NCBI GenBank assembly: GCA_903925435.1
Contig: CAIYFF010000617.1
Location: forward strand, 1-11,189
Reading direction: 5' to 3'
Length of the DNA stretch: 11,189 nt
Origin: an uncultured Planctomycetota bacterium
Lineage (GTDB): Bacteria; Planctomycetota; UBA1135; UBA2386
Positions 1-6,543 of the stretch are shown in pieces. Position numbers and translations under genes: made by a program. The notes under the pieces are model-generated. The model searched no databases and was not told where the DNA came from. It worked only from the letters and a program-made list of their open reading frames with translations. The first letter of the stretch is position 1. Every line of letters begins with the position of its first letter.

Positions 1-513
1 GGGCCGCCGGGACTCGGAGTGCTCGCGTGCCGCGATGGCCTGCCGATGCGCAGCACAAAGCAAGGCGGAACGGGTTCGAGCCGCGCGCTCGACGAACATC
101 CAACCGAGTGGCCGACGGCGTTCGAAGCAGGCACGCCCAACACGCCGGCGATCTACGGCCTCGATGCGGCGCTCGCGCTCGCGACGAAGAGCCAGCAGCG
201 CGCGCGGCTCGACGCGTCGCTGGCAGCGCTCGCAGAACTGCAGGCCCGCATCGAACGCGACTCGCGCTTTGTGGTGTTCGCGCCGCGCGGCCCGCGCATG
301 CCGGTGTTGTCGTTCGTGCGCCGCGACCTCGACCCGAGCGAACTCGCGGCGATCCTCGACGCCGCCGATGTTCACGTGCGCGCTGGCCACCACTGCGCGC
401 CTTGGATCCACCGATTCCTTGGCTCCGAACTGGCGGGCACCGTTCGCGTGAGCCCGGGCCCAGAGATCACCGCAGACGACATTCTGCGGGTATCGGAAGT
501 GTTGGCGTCTTGA
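1..513 (+). CDS. Cysteine desulfurase family / class V aminotransferase, C-terminal part (5' end outside window)
   Basis: This is the last 170 codons of a PLP-dependent class V aminotransferase-fold enzyme, ending in TGA at 511-513. The frame is open to the left edge. It begins with GPPGLGV, the segment that in SufS/NifS-like enzymes lies two or three residues after the PLP-binding lysine, so that lysine is probably just outside the window. QGGTGSS (about residues 21-27), the FEAGTPNTPAIYGL stretch, and VRAGHHCAP with its cysteine at residue 132 of the fragment follow the order seen in cysteine desulfurase-like proteins. The GGTGS motif and the GHHCAP loop resemble the TIGR01977 branch more than classical SufS. 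The cysteine is where the persulfide-forming residue would be, so sulfur transfer from L-cysteine is plausible, but related enzymes have other substrates. The GTG at 19 is internal and should not be taken as the start. The gene end overlaps the convergent gene on the other strand by 47 bp. Confidence 0.9.
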   Translation, partial: GPPGLGVLACRDGLPMRSTKQGGTGSSRALDEHPTEWPTAFEAGTPNTPAIYGLDAALALATKSQQRARLDASLAALAELQARIERDSRFVVFAPRGPRMPVLSFVRRDLDPSELAAILDAADVHVRAGHHCAPWIHRFLGSELAGTVRVSPGPEITADDILRVSEVLAS

Positions 514-1978
514 GGAACTCCCACGCTTCGACGGCGATGCCGAAGAAGTCGTTCTCGTTGCCAAGGCCTGCTGGCAGATAGCGAAGGTGATCGGGCAAAC
601 CGATCGCGTAACGGTTGCCCGGCAAGCTGCCAGCGAGCAGCAGATCGCGCACGAGATCGCGCTGCGCCGACCACATCGCGAGACCGGGATGGCTGCCCCA
701 CCGCCACAGCGTGTCCTCGAACAATCGCCTGGCGGACTCGCGCGGCAAGCGATCCTCCTGCGCCATCGACGCAGCTTGCTGGAGGATCGGATCCGACAAG
801 CGGACGCCCTGCGGGAAGGCTGCGCCGCTCGCCCATCGCACGAACGCCCATTCGGGCAACTCCGGCATCGACGCCTCGATCGGCTCCGGCCGCGACTCTG
901 CGCAGACTCGCATCGCGAGCGCGAGCGCCACGTGGCTTCGCACCGCAGCGACACCGCCCCACGCAGCACGGTCCGCAACGACGCGATCGATCGGACGACC
1001 GAGCGCATAGGCAACGGACAAGCGCGGCCATGCGGGCTCATCGAGCGGCTGCGGCTGTGCTTGCAACCACGACTGCAGCGCCACGGCAGCGCGCGCATCC
1101 ATCGCGTGCATCTGCAACAACCTCCACTCCGGCCGGGATTGCCCGTCCGCGCGCACGGCATCCGCGGCTCCGAGCAGCAACGCAGCTGCATCGCGCAACG
1201 TGGCGTTGGACTCGCCTGGGCTCCCGAGCAATTCGCGAGCGCGATCGACCATCGCCGACGACGGAGCCGCTTCGGCGCGCTGCAACGCGCCGCGCAACAG
1301 CCACGCGCGCTGCACCAGATTGGAGTGCGCTGGTCCGCGAGGGCGAAGGTATGGCGCCACCAAGGACTCCGACACTTGCGCGCCGGCGAGCAACGCGGCG
1401 GCGAGAACTCCAGGATTGTCGACGCGCAGCGCCGGCTGTGGACACGCGGCTCCGGCCATGGGGAACCGAGAACTCGCGAGCAACGCAGCGACCAGCAGCG
1501 CGGGGATCGGCTCCTGCCGATTGCGACCGAGCGCCCTGGACCAGAAGTCAGGCTGTGGCCGCGACCGCATCGGGCCCAACGCGATCAGCAAGGAGGCACA
1601 CAGCCGATCCTGCAACGGCGCGCGGTCGTCGAGCACAGCGAACAGGCGATCATCGCCCTGCGGGCCTTCGGCGAGCGCCGCTGCACAGAAAGCCGACATG
1701 CGGCGCTTCATGTTCGATTTCTCGCCGCTCGCCAGAGCGAACAGAGCCGGCCCCACCGCAGGCCCGAGATCGCGCGCGAGTTGCCACCCCGCGCGAAGGT
1801 CGCGGGTCGGCGCTTCGACGAGCAACTCCGCGAAGCGCGCGCGCACCGCGGCGTCGTCGGCGGGCAATGCGAACAGGCGAGGTTCCGCAGACTGGGCAAT
1901 CCCGCATTGAGCCGAAGCTCCGACGATGCCGACAAGAAGGAGCCGCACTAGGGCGGACTCGAAGGCACGAGGCCGCAT
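467..1978 (-). CDS. Secreted alpha-helical (HEAT-like) protein of unknown function
   Basis: This frame encodes 503 residues from the ATG at 1978 to a TGA at 467-469. The N-terminus has Arg2 and Arg4, a hydrophobic core (about residues 9-22) and a possible type I signal peptidase site near Gln-Ser-Ala around residue 30, so export to the periplasm is likely. The Cys at about residue 25 is not in a good lipobox. The mature protein is rich in Ala, Leu and Arg, with recurring amphipathic helices such as CAAALAEGPQG, GVLAAALLAGAQV and LRDAAALLLGAADAV, like degenerate HEAT/ARM repeats. I see no catalytic motif and recognise no family. A second in-frame ATG at 2005 would add nine residues; the 1978 start puts the signal peptide at the N-terminus, with a weak AGAAG-like ribosome site upstream. 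The start lies back-to-back with the large + gene, suggesting shared regulation. The opposite strand has a long Arg/His-rich open frame that looks like a G+C shadow. Confidence 0.72.
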   Translation of the reverse strand: MRPRAFESALVRLLLVGIVGASAQCGIAQSAEPRLFALPADDAAVRARFAELLVEAPTRDLRAGWQLARDLGPAVGPALFALASGEKSNMKRRMSAFCAAALAEGPQGDDRLFAVLDDRAPLQDRLCASLLIALGPMRSRPQPDFWSRALGRNRQEPIPALLVAALLASSRFPMAGAACPQPALRVDNPGVLAAALLAGAQVSESLVAPYLRPRGPAHSNLVQRAWLLRGALQRAEAAPSSAMVDRARELLGSPGESNATLRDAAALLLGAADAVRADGQSRPEWRLLQMHAMDARAAVALQSWLQAQPQPLDEPAWPRLSVAYALGRPIDRVVADRAAWGGVAAVRSHVALALAMRVCAESRPEPIEASMPELPEWAFVRWASGAAFPQGVRLSDPILQQAASMAQEDRLPRESARRLFEDTLWRWGSHPGLAMWSAQRDLVRDLLLAGSLPGNRYAIGLPDHLRYLPAGLGNENDFFGIAVEAWEFLKTPTLPIPAECRLR

Positions 1979-2003
1979 GGACGGTCTTCTGGGCAAGGGC
2001 GAC

Positions 2004-5000
2004 ATGAGCAAAGGACAGCAGATCCTGAACAGCGAGGAAGTCGAGTTCCTGCTCGACTCCGGAAGCAGCGGAGCCAAGCAGGGCCAAGACGCAGCGCAGG
2101 GCGCACAGCAAGCCGTCACCATGCGCGGCGACCTGGACCAGATGCCGCTCGGCGACGTGTTCCAGACGCTCGGCCTCACGAAGATGGAGGGCGTGCTGCG
2201 CGTCTGCAACCCCGTCGAACAGCGCATCGTCTACTTCAGGAACGGACTGCTCCGCATCGTGGTGCCGCCGCGCCTGTTGATGCGACGCCTCGGGCAACGG
2301 CTCTTGCAGGCCGGCGTGCTGACCGCGGACGACCTTCGCGCTGCGCTCACCGAGCAGAAGCGCACCCCGCGCAGCCTCGACGAAGTGCTCGTGTCCGGCG
2401 GATTCGTGAGCCAGGAGCAGCTCGACGACATCGTTGCGCTGCAAGTGAGCGAAGAGCTCTTCGGGCTGTTCACGTGGACGCACGGCACCTTCGAGTTCTG
2501 GAAGGGCCCGCCGCAAGACGAGCAACTCCAAAAGCGCATCGATGGCTGCCACGAGTTCGAGGTCAACAGCTTGCTGCTCGAAGTCGCTCGCCGCAGCGAC
2601 GAGTGGGAAGGCATCCTCGCATCGCTGCAGAACCTCGACGAAGTGCCGGTGCGGACCTCCGCGCCAGAACCGGACTCGCTCGACGACACGCAGCGAACGG
2701 TGCTCAACGTCGCGGATGGCAAGCACACGTATCGCGAGCTTGCCGACCTCACGGTCTTGTCCGAGTTCGAGTGCGCTCGCATCGCGAGGAACCTCGTGCA
2801 ACTCGGGCTGATCGAGACCGCCAGCGCGCAGCACATGCTCGCGCTCGCGCAGAACCACCTCGACCAAGGCCATGGCAAGATCGCGCTGATCCTCGCGCAA
2901 GCGATGTGCGACCGCCGCGACGAGCGATCGGTCGAAACTTCGCGCGCGCTCGCCACGCTGCTGCGCGGCGCAGGCGAACCGAAGCTCGCGTCCGCGGTGC
3001 TGCTGGAGTCGGCGCAACTGCAGAGCGACGCGCAACTCGCGCTGCAACTCGGCCAAGAGGCGCGGCAACTGAGCCCGCGCGACCTTGCGACGATCAGCTT
3101 CTTGCGCACGACGATGCTCGCGCACATGAGCCCGAGCTCGCCCGAGCTCGAGCATGTCACGCTCGATTTGCTCGACGGCTTGTTGGCCGACGGCGACGTG
3201 GATCGGCTGTTCGCAGTCGTCGAGGAAACGAAGCAACTCTCCGCCTACACGTCGGAGATCATGGTGCGCGAGGCGCGCGGCCTGGCGAAGCGCAAGGAGA
3301 AGGACGCGGCGATCGAAGTGTTGCTGCGCGCGTCCCAGGCCTTCGAGGCAAAGGGCGATCGCCGTCAACAGATCGATCTGCTCGAAGTCGCCTACCGCCT
3401 CGACCGCGACCGCAAGGACATCCACAAGCAGATCCAGGCGCTGCGTTCGACGCCGCGCACGCGCGCGATCCGCATGGCCGCGGCGGCGTGCGCAGCAGTC
3501 CTCGTGCTCGGCAGCGGCGCGGTCTGGTGGAAGGGCAACGCCCAGGCGGAGCGCATTCGTTCGGAAGGCGCCAACATCCGCGCGTTGCTCACTGCAGGTG
3601 ACTTGCCCGCAGCTTCGCTGGCGCTGGCCGCGCTCGCAGAGTCGGGAGTCGACGGTTCGGCCATGGACGGACTTCGACAAGAGGTTCGCGCAGCCGAGTC
3701 CGAACGTGCGCACAAAACGCTCGAGGCCGCGCGCAAGGACGCGAGCGCCCTGCTGCAGGAAGCAGGCGATCTGATCGCGAAGGGCGAGCTGGCGATGGCG
3801 TTCGCGGTCTACCAACGCGTGCGCGCCAACCCGGAGCTGAAGGCCGAAGCCGACTCCGCCGCCGCCGCGCGCTTCGAAGCGTTGCAACGCGACCTCCAGG
3901 CCGCGGTCGTCAAGCTGCCCGACCTATTGCCAGCGCCGCCGACAGACTTGCTCGACCGCCAGAAGGTCGAGGAGACGTTGACGATGTTGCAGCGCTCGGT
4001 GCCGCAGAATCTCTGCGCCGCGGCGCGCTCGATTCTTCGCCTGCGCGACGCAGACGCATTGCCGCCGATCGCAGAGCCCGCGCAACTCGCGACACTCGTC
4101 GATGCGGCGACGCGCGCAGCTCCGCTGCTCGAGAAAGGCATCGAACTGCTCGCGGCCTACGAGACTGCGTCGCAACGCAGCAGCGAGCAACGCAGGCTTG
4201 ATCCGCTGTTCAAGGAAGCGCTCGAGAAGGAGCGCGGCCTCGACTTCGCGGGCGCGCTGGATGTCTACCGCAAGCTCGCTAGCTCCGCGGCAAACACGAA
4301 GGACCTCGGCAAGCACTTCGCGCACAAGGTCGCACAGCTCGAGGGCATCCTGGGCGTCTGCGAAGGCATCGAAGCCGCGACCAAAAACGGCGACCACGCG
4401 ACCGCGAAGCGCGAGCTGATGGCGCTGCAGCAGTCCTTCCCTGACATCCCGTTCCACATGGTCGTCCGTCTGCCGGTCCGCCTGTCGACGTCGATGCCAG
4501 GCGCACGCGTGCGCTGGAACGGAGCAGAGTTTGGCGCGACGCCGCAGCTCGCGAGCTACACGCCAGGCGTGCCCAACCTCATCGAACTGCAACTGGACGG
4601 ATTCCACGACGTGCGCATGTCGCTGCCCGAGTCGCACGACGGCGCCGTCGAAGTGTCGATGACGCTGCGCGCCGTGGCCGAGCGCACCCTCGAAGCCCCG
4701 ATCGACCAGCCGATGGCCCAGGCCGAGGATCGCACGTTCGCGAGCGATCGCGACGGCGGCGTAGTGGCCTTTGACAACCGCACCGGCGAAAAGGCTTGGC
4801 GCACGCGCGACGACGACGCAACGAGCGCGCGCACCGCGCCACAGCTCTACCAAGGGCTGGTGCTGACTGCGTCCCCCGATGCGCCGCTGCGAGCGCAGGA
4901 CCAATCGACTGGCAACGTGCGTTGGCAGCGAGAGGACCTTCGCACCGATCTCGCCCCGGCGCCGATGGATGGACGCATCGCCATAAGCACCGGCAAGAGC

Positions 5001-5621
5001 CGCATCCTGCTGCTCGACCCGCGGACTGGCGCCGACCTCGCTTCGTGGAACCTGCCCGCCGCAGCCCAAGGCGAGTTGGCGAGCAATGCGCGCACACTGG
5101 TCACGGCTCTCGACGATGGCTCGGTCGCAGCGCTGGACGTGAAGTCGATGTCGACGCGGTGGCGCACGAATCCCGGCGAGTTCGGGACCTCGTTGCTGAT
5201 CACGGAAAGCGGCGTGGTGACACTCGCGGACGACGGCAAGGTGGCGCTGCTCGACCTCGACACCGGCAAGCCCAAGTGGCAGCGAGAGCTGAAAGGCACA
5301 CCGCTGGCGCGGCCGACGGCAAACCGCGAGGCGCTCGCGGTGTCCTTCGACGACGAGATCGTCGTGCTCTCGCTAGCGACGGGCGAAGACGCGTTGCGCA
5401 TCCGACCGCATGGAGTCGCGTGGTCAAGCGCAGCATGCATGCTCGGCGACTACCTGGCCGCGCCGACGCGCAGCGGAGAGACCCTGGTCTACTCGCTGCA
5501 GTCCGCGTCGCCGCGCTTTTCGCTGGCGTCGGAGCGCGCGCAATCCCTCTGTGGCGATCGCCGCAGCGACACGCTGCAGGCTGCCGGCAAGAAGCTGCGC
5601 GTCTACCGCGCGATGCCCTGA
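2004..5621 (+). CDS. Membrane-spanning PATAN/DUF4388 protein with PEGA-like domain and C-terminal PQQ-type beta-propeller
   Basis: The product has 1205 residues, ending in TGA at 5619-5621. Residues 4-18 (QQILNSEEVEFLLDS) resemble the CheY-binding N-terminal peptide of FliM. Residues 40-150 match PATAN/DUF4388 (MRGDLDQMPLGDVFQTLGL, then YFRNGLLR, then a GspE-N-like LGQRLLQAGVLT segment). Residues 226-272 look like the winged helix often found after this domain. Residues 273-485 are TPR-like helices. One transmembrane helix spans about 488-508, preceded by basic residues (RSTPRTRAIR), which places the N-terminal half in the cytoplasm. Outside the membrane follow Ala/Glu-rich helices (509-815), a PEGA-like domain (about 820-888: PGARVRWNG, GATP, ELQLDGFHDV) and about seven WD/PQQ-type blades (about 905-1205) ending in motifs such as DNRTGEKAWRT and DLDTGKPKWQREL. 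PATAN proteins are known as signalling or scaffold modules, some acting on type IV pilus motors; a cross-envelope sensor or scaffold role is inference. An in-frame ATG at 1977 would add nine residues; I chose 2004 for its upstream AAGGGCG and because it avoids overlap with the divergent gene. Confidence 0.88.
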   Translation: MSKGQQILNSEEVEFLLDSGSSGAKQGQDAAQGAQQAVTMRGDLDQMPLGDVFQTLGLTKMEGVLRVCNPVEQRIVYFRNGLLRIVVPPRLLMRRLGQRLLQAGVLTADDLRAALTEQKRTPRSLDEVLVSGGFVSQEQLDDIVALQVSEELFGLFTWTHGTFEFWKGPPQDEQLQKRIDGCHEFEVNSLLLEVARRSDEWEGILASLQNLDEVPVRTSAPEPDSLDDTQRTVLNVADGKHTYRELADLTVLSEFECARIARNLVQLGLIETASAQHMLALAQNHLDQGHGKIALILAQAMCDRRDERSVETSRALATLLRGAGEPKLASAVLLESAQLQSDAQLALQLGQEARQLSPRDLATISFLRTTMLAHMSPSSPELEHVTLDLLDGLLADGDVDRLFAVVEETKQLSAYTSEIMVREARGLAKRKEKDAAIEVLLRASQAFEAKGDRRQQIDLLEVAYRLDRDRKDIHKQIQALRSTPRTRAIRMAAAACAAVLVLGSGAVWWKGNAQAERIRSEGANIRALLTAGDLPAASLALAALAESGVDGSAMDGLRQEVRAAESERAHKTLEAARKDASALLQEAGDLIAKGELAMAFAVYQRVRANPELKAEADSAAAARFEALQRDLQAAVVKLPDLLPAPPTDLLDRQKVEETLTMLQRSVPQNLCAAARSILRLRDADALPPIAEPAQLATLVDAATRAAPLLEKGIELLAAYETASQRSSEQRRLDPLFKEALEKERGLDFAGALDVYRKLASSAANTKDLGKHFAHKVAQLEGILGVCEGIEAATKNGDHATAKRELMALQQSFPDIPFHMVVRLPVRLSTSMPGARVRWNGAEFGATPQLASYTPGVPNLIELQLDGFHDVRMSLPESHDGAVEVSMTLRAVAERTLEAPIDQPMAQAEDRTFASDRDGGVVAFDNRTGEKAWRTRDDDATSARTAPQLYQGLVLTASPDAPLRAQDQSTGNVRWQREDLRTDLAPAPMDGRIAISTGKSRILLLDPRTGADLASWNLPAAAQGELASNARTLVTALDDGSVAALDVKSMSTRWRTNPGEFGTSLLITESGVVTLADDGKVALLDLDTGKPKWQRELKGTPLARPTANREALAVSFDDEIVVLSLATGEDALRIRPHGVAWSSAACMLGDYLAAPTRSGETLVYSLQSASPRFSLASERAQSLCGDRRSDTLQAAGKKLRVYRAMP

Positions 5622-5623
5622 CC

Positions 5624-5658
5624 CGGAGCGTCGCGAAGTCGCGACGCCGTCCGGTTTT
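5624..5658 (+). terminator. Intrinsic terminator after the PATAN/propeller gene
   Basis: It starts 3 bp after the stop codon. GCGTCGCG (5628-5635) pairs perfectly with CGCGACGC (5640-5647) around the loop AAGT. The stem is extended by CGGA (5624-5627) with TCCG (5650-5653) across a 2-nt bulge. A run of four T follows at 5655-5658. The T-run is short, but stem and position are convincing. Confidence 0.75.
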
Positions 5659-5701
5659 CGCCACTGCCCGTCGGGCCACCAACACGGGCGCGCGCATCGC
5701 C

Positions 5702-5750
5702 CGTTGGCAACGCGGTGAGAACGCAGCATCACGGTCGTTGCGGCACAACG
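5702..5750. repeat. Cluster of CGTTG/CAACG inverted half-sites (possible operator or activator site)
   Basis: Two short inverted repeats share the same 5-bp arm. CGTTG-G-CAACG lies at 5702-5712 and CGTTG-CGGCA-CAACG at 5736-5750. They lie roughly 185-235 bp upstream of the putative sigma-54 promoter, a range compatible with enhancer-binding activators. Arms of 5 bp with different spacers are weak evidence in G+C-rich DNA, so a chance match is quite possible. Confidence 0.25.
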
Positions 5751-5822
5751 AAACGCACAAGGCGAGGCCACACCGTCTGGCATTGCAGACGCACCCAGGC
5801 CTGCCGTTCCGTCATAGGAAGG

Positions 5823-5951
5823 CATGCATTGCTGTCATGCGCGGACGATTCGCGCCCCTCACTCCCCCTTGAGAATGGAGCTTCTGCGCACAGTAGGCCT
5901 GCAAACATCGATCACAGTGAAGATAGAAACAGAGTTGGCACATGCATTGCT
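5823..5951. repeat. 11-bp direct repeat CATGCATTGCT, two copies 118 bp apart
   Basis: Identical copies occur at 5823-5833 and 5941-5951. The second copy forms the -12 half of the putative sigma-54 promoter. The first lacks a GG at the required distance, so it is not itself a good promoter. It also sits in a short inverted repeat, GCATG (5822-5826) and CATGC (5836-5840). Function unknown. Confidence 0.35.
5936..5951 (+). promoter_or_regulatory. Putative sigma-54 (RpoN) -24/-12 promoter of the PEP-CTERM lipoprotein gene
   Basis: TGGCAC (5936-5941), five bases, then TTGCT (5947-5951) matches the established consensus TGGCAC-N5-TTGC[A/T]. The invariant GG (5937-5938) and GC (5949-5950) are separated by the required 10 bp. 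Transcription would start near 5961-5963, giving a leader of about 25 nt before the ATG at 5988. Such promoters need an enhancer-binding activator; in other bacteria PEP-CTERM genes have been tied to the PrsK/PrsR system and sigma-54. Neither rpoN nor an activator gene is in the window. Confidence 0.65.
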
Positions 5952-5987
5952 TCTCTTCCGGTGCTCACTCCGGACTCGGACCTCTTT

Positions 5988-6440
5988 ATGCGACTCAACC
6001 TGTTTACGGTTTCCCTGATTGCCACGCTCAGCCTCACCGCGTGCGCGGACCACGCATCGCGCATCATCGCGGTCGATAACAACACGCAGACCCCGATCGG
6101 CCCCTCGGACGGCAACACCGTCGGCGGTGGCTCGGGCGGAACGGGTGGCACGGGCGGAACGGGCGGGACGACGAACCCAGGCGGGGTCAACAACACCGGC
6201 GGCGGCACCGGCAACACGACCGGCGGCACGACTGGCTCGACGACCTCGCAGCCGATCGGCACCGGCGATCCCTCGACAATCCAAGACGGAACGCTCGGCG
6301 ATGGAACGGGCGGCGGCTCCGGCGGCTCGCCGGTTCCCGAGCCCGGCACGATGCTGCTGGTCGGCACCGGCCTCGCGGGCGCTGCGCTGATGCGCCGCCG
6401 CAAGCAGGGTCTCGGCCAGAACTCGAGCAAGTCAGCGTGA
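5988..6440 (+). CDS. PEP-CTERM sorting-domain lipoprotein, Gly/Thr-rich
   Basis: The product has 150 residues. The N-terminus is a signal peptide ending in a textbook lipobox LTAC with the lipidated Cys at residue 19. The middle (about 43-113) is low-complexity Gly/Thr/Asn/Ser, including GTGGTGGTGGTT at 51-62. The C-terminus carries a PEP-CTERM signal: VPEPGTM (PEP at 117-119), a hydrophobic helix of about 15 residues and the basic cluster RRRK, followed by an extra 10-residue tail. PEP-CTERM proteins are processed by exosortase and linked to exopolysaccharide or extracellular matrix; the Ser/Thr-rich middle would suit glycosylation. Having both a lipobox and a PEP-CTERM is unusual. The ATG at 5988 was chosen because it places the signal peptide exactly at the N-terminus and sits about 25 nt after a predicted sigma-54 start site. 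The open frame continues upstream to about 5715 but without a sensible N-terminus. There is no clear Shine-Dalgarno sequence. No exosortase gene is in the window. Confidence 0.88.
   Translation: MRLNLFTVSLIATLSLTACADHASRIIAVDNNTQTPIGPSDGNTVGGGSGGTGGTGGTGGTTNPGGVNNTGGGTGNTTGGTTGSTTSQPIGTGDPSTIQDGTLGDGTGGGSGGSPVPEPGTMLLVGTGLAGAALMRRRKQGLGQNSSKSA
6138..6173 (+). repeat. In-frame 9-bp tandem repeat (GGNACGGGY type) in the PEP-CTERM gene
   Basis: There are three close copies plus one diverged copy: GGAACGGGT, GGCACGGGC, GGAACGGGC, then GGGACGACG. Each unit encodes Gly-Thr-Gly. The length of this tract could vary between strains by slippage without breaking the frame, because the unit is a multiple of three. 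Confidence 0.7.
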
Positions 6441-6447
6441 GTGCGAC

Positions 6448-6471
6448 TGGTCGGCGATAGCCCGCCGACCG
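6448..6471 (+). terminator. Strong hairpin after the PEP-CTERM gene
   Basis: GGTCGGCG (6449-6456) pairs perfectly with CGCCGACC (6463-6470) around a 6-nt loop, with a T-G wobble at the base, starting 8 nt after the stop codon. No T-run follows, so it may be a weak terminator or an mRNA 3'-end stabiliser. A second, imperfect hairpin is possible at 6481-6510 (GCGGGAGG with CCTACCCGC). The rest of this 114-bp gap shows nothing else beyond the ribosome site of the next gene. Confidence 0.5.
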
Positions 6472-6543
6472 AGGATTGCTGCGGGAGGAAGTCCGAGAGT
6501 CCCTACCCGCATCCTCTCCGAAGGCTCCGCATCAACCGCTGTT

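Larger units (their letters stand above)
5622..5987. other. 366-bp intergenic region, non-coding, regulatory content
   Basis: No convincing gene lies in this stretch. Open frames across it are either extensions of neighbouring genes or lack a plausible start and composition. From left to right it holds an intrinsic terminator, a cluster of CGTTG/CAACG inverted half-sites, two copies of an 11-bp direct repeat, and a sigma-54-type promoter ending 37 bp before the next start codon. From about 5860 to 5990 it is visibly less G+C-rich than the flanking genes, as expected for a promoter region. Confidence 0.6.

Noticed and set aside
19..21. GTG as the start of the aminotransferase gene
   Set aside because: The frame is open to the window edge, and the residues before it (GPPGLG) belong to the conserved enzyme core.
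587..1951. 454-codon open frame on the + strand
   Set aside because: It lies antisense to the secreted protein gene, is extremely rich in Arg, His and Gln, and has no domain or signal. The opposite strand has a signal peptide and ordinary composition, so this is a G+C-rich shadow.
1650..3887. 745-codon open frame on the - strand
   Set aside because: It is antisense to the PATAN part of the large gene, which shows clear domains. The shadow is Arg/Gln/Leu-rich and has no recognisable fold. It also crosses into the divergent secreted gene in the wrong frame.
4700..5621. PQQ-dependent dehydrogenase activity for the propeller domain
   Set aside because: The blades are of the PQQ-like/WD type but are only about 300 residues long, without the cofactor-binding and haem residues of quinoprotein dehydrogenases. 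A structural or binding propeller is more likely.
5811..5833. A second sigma-54 promoter at the first CATGCATTGCT copy
   Set aside because: The nearest GG is 2 bp off the required 10-bp spacing to GC.
5715..5987. Extension of the PEP-CTERM gene upstream to 5715
   Set aside because: The extra 91 codons would bury the signal peptide inside the protein, include the putative promoter, and have no domain-like composition.
6100..6320. Repetitive G-rich tract as a possible CRISPR or satellite array
   Set aside because: The repeats are in-frame Gly/Thr codons inside a gene with clear N- and C-terminal sorting signals, and there are no spacers.
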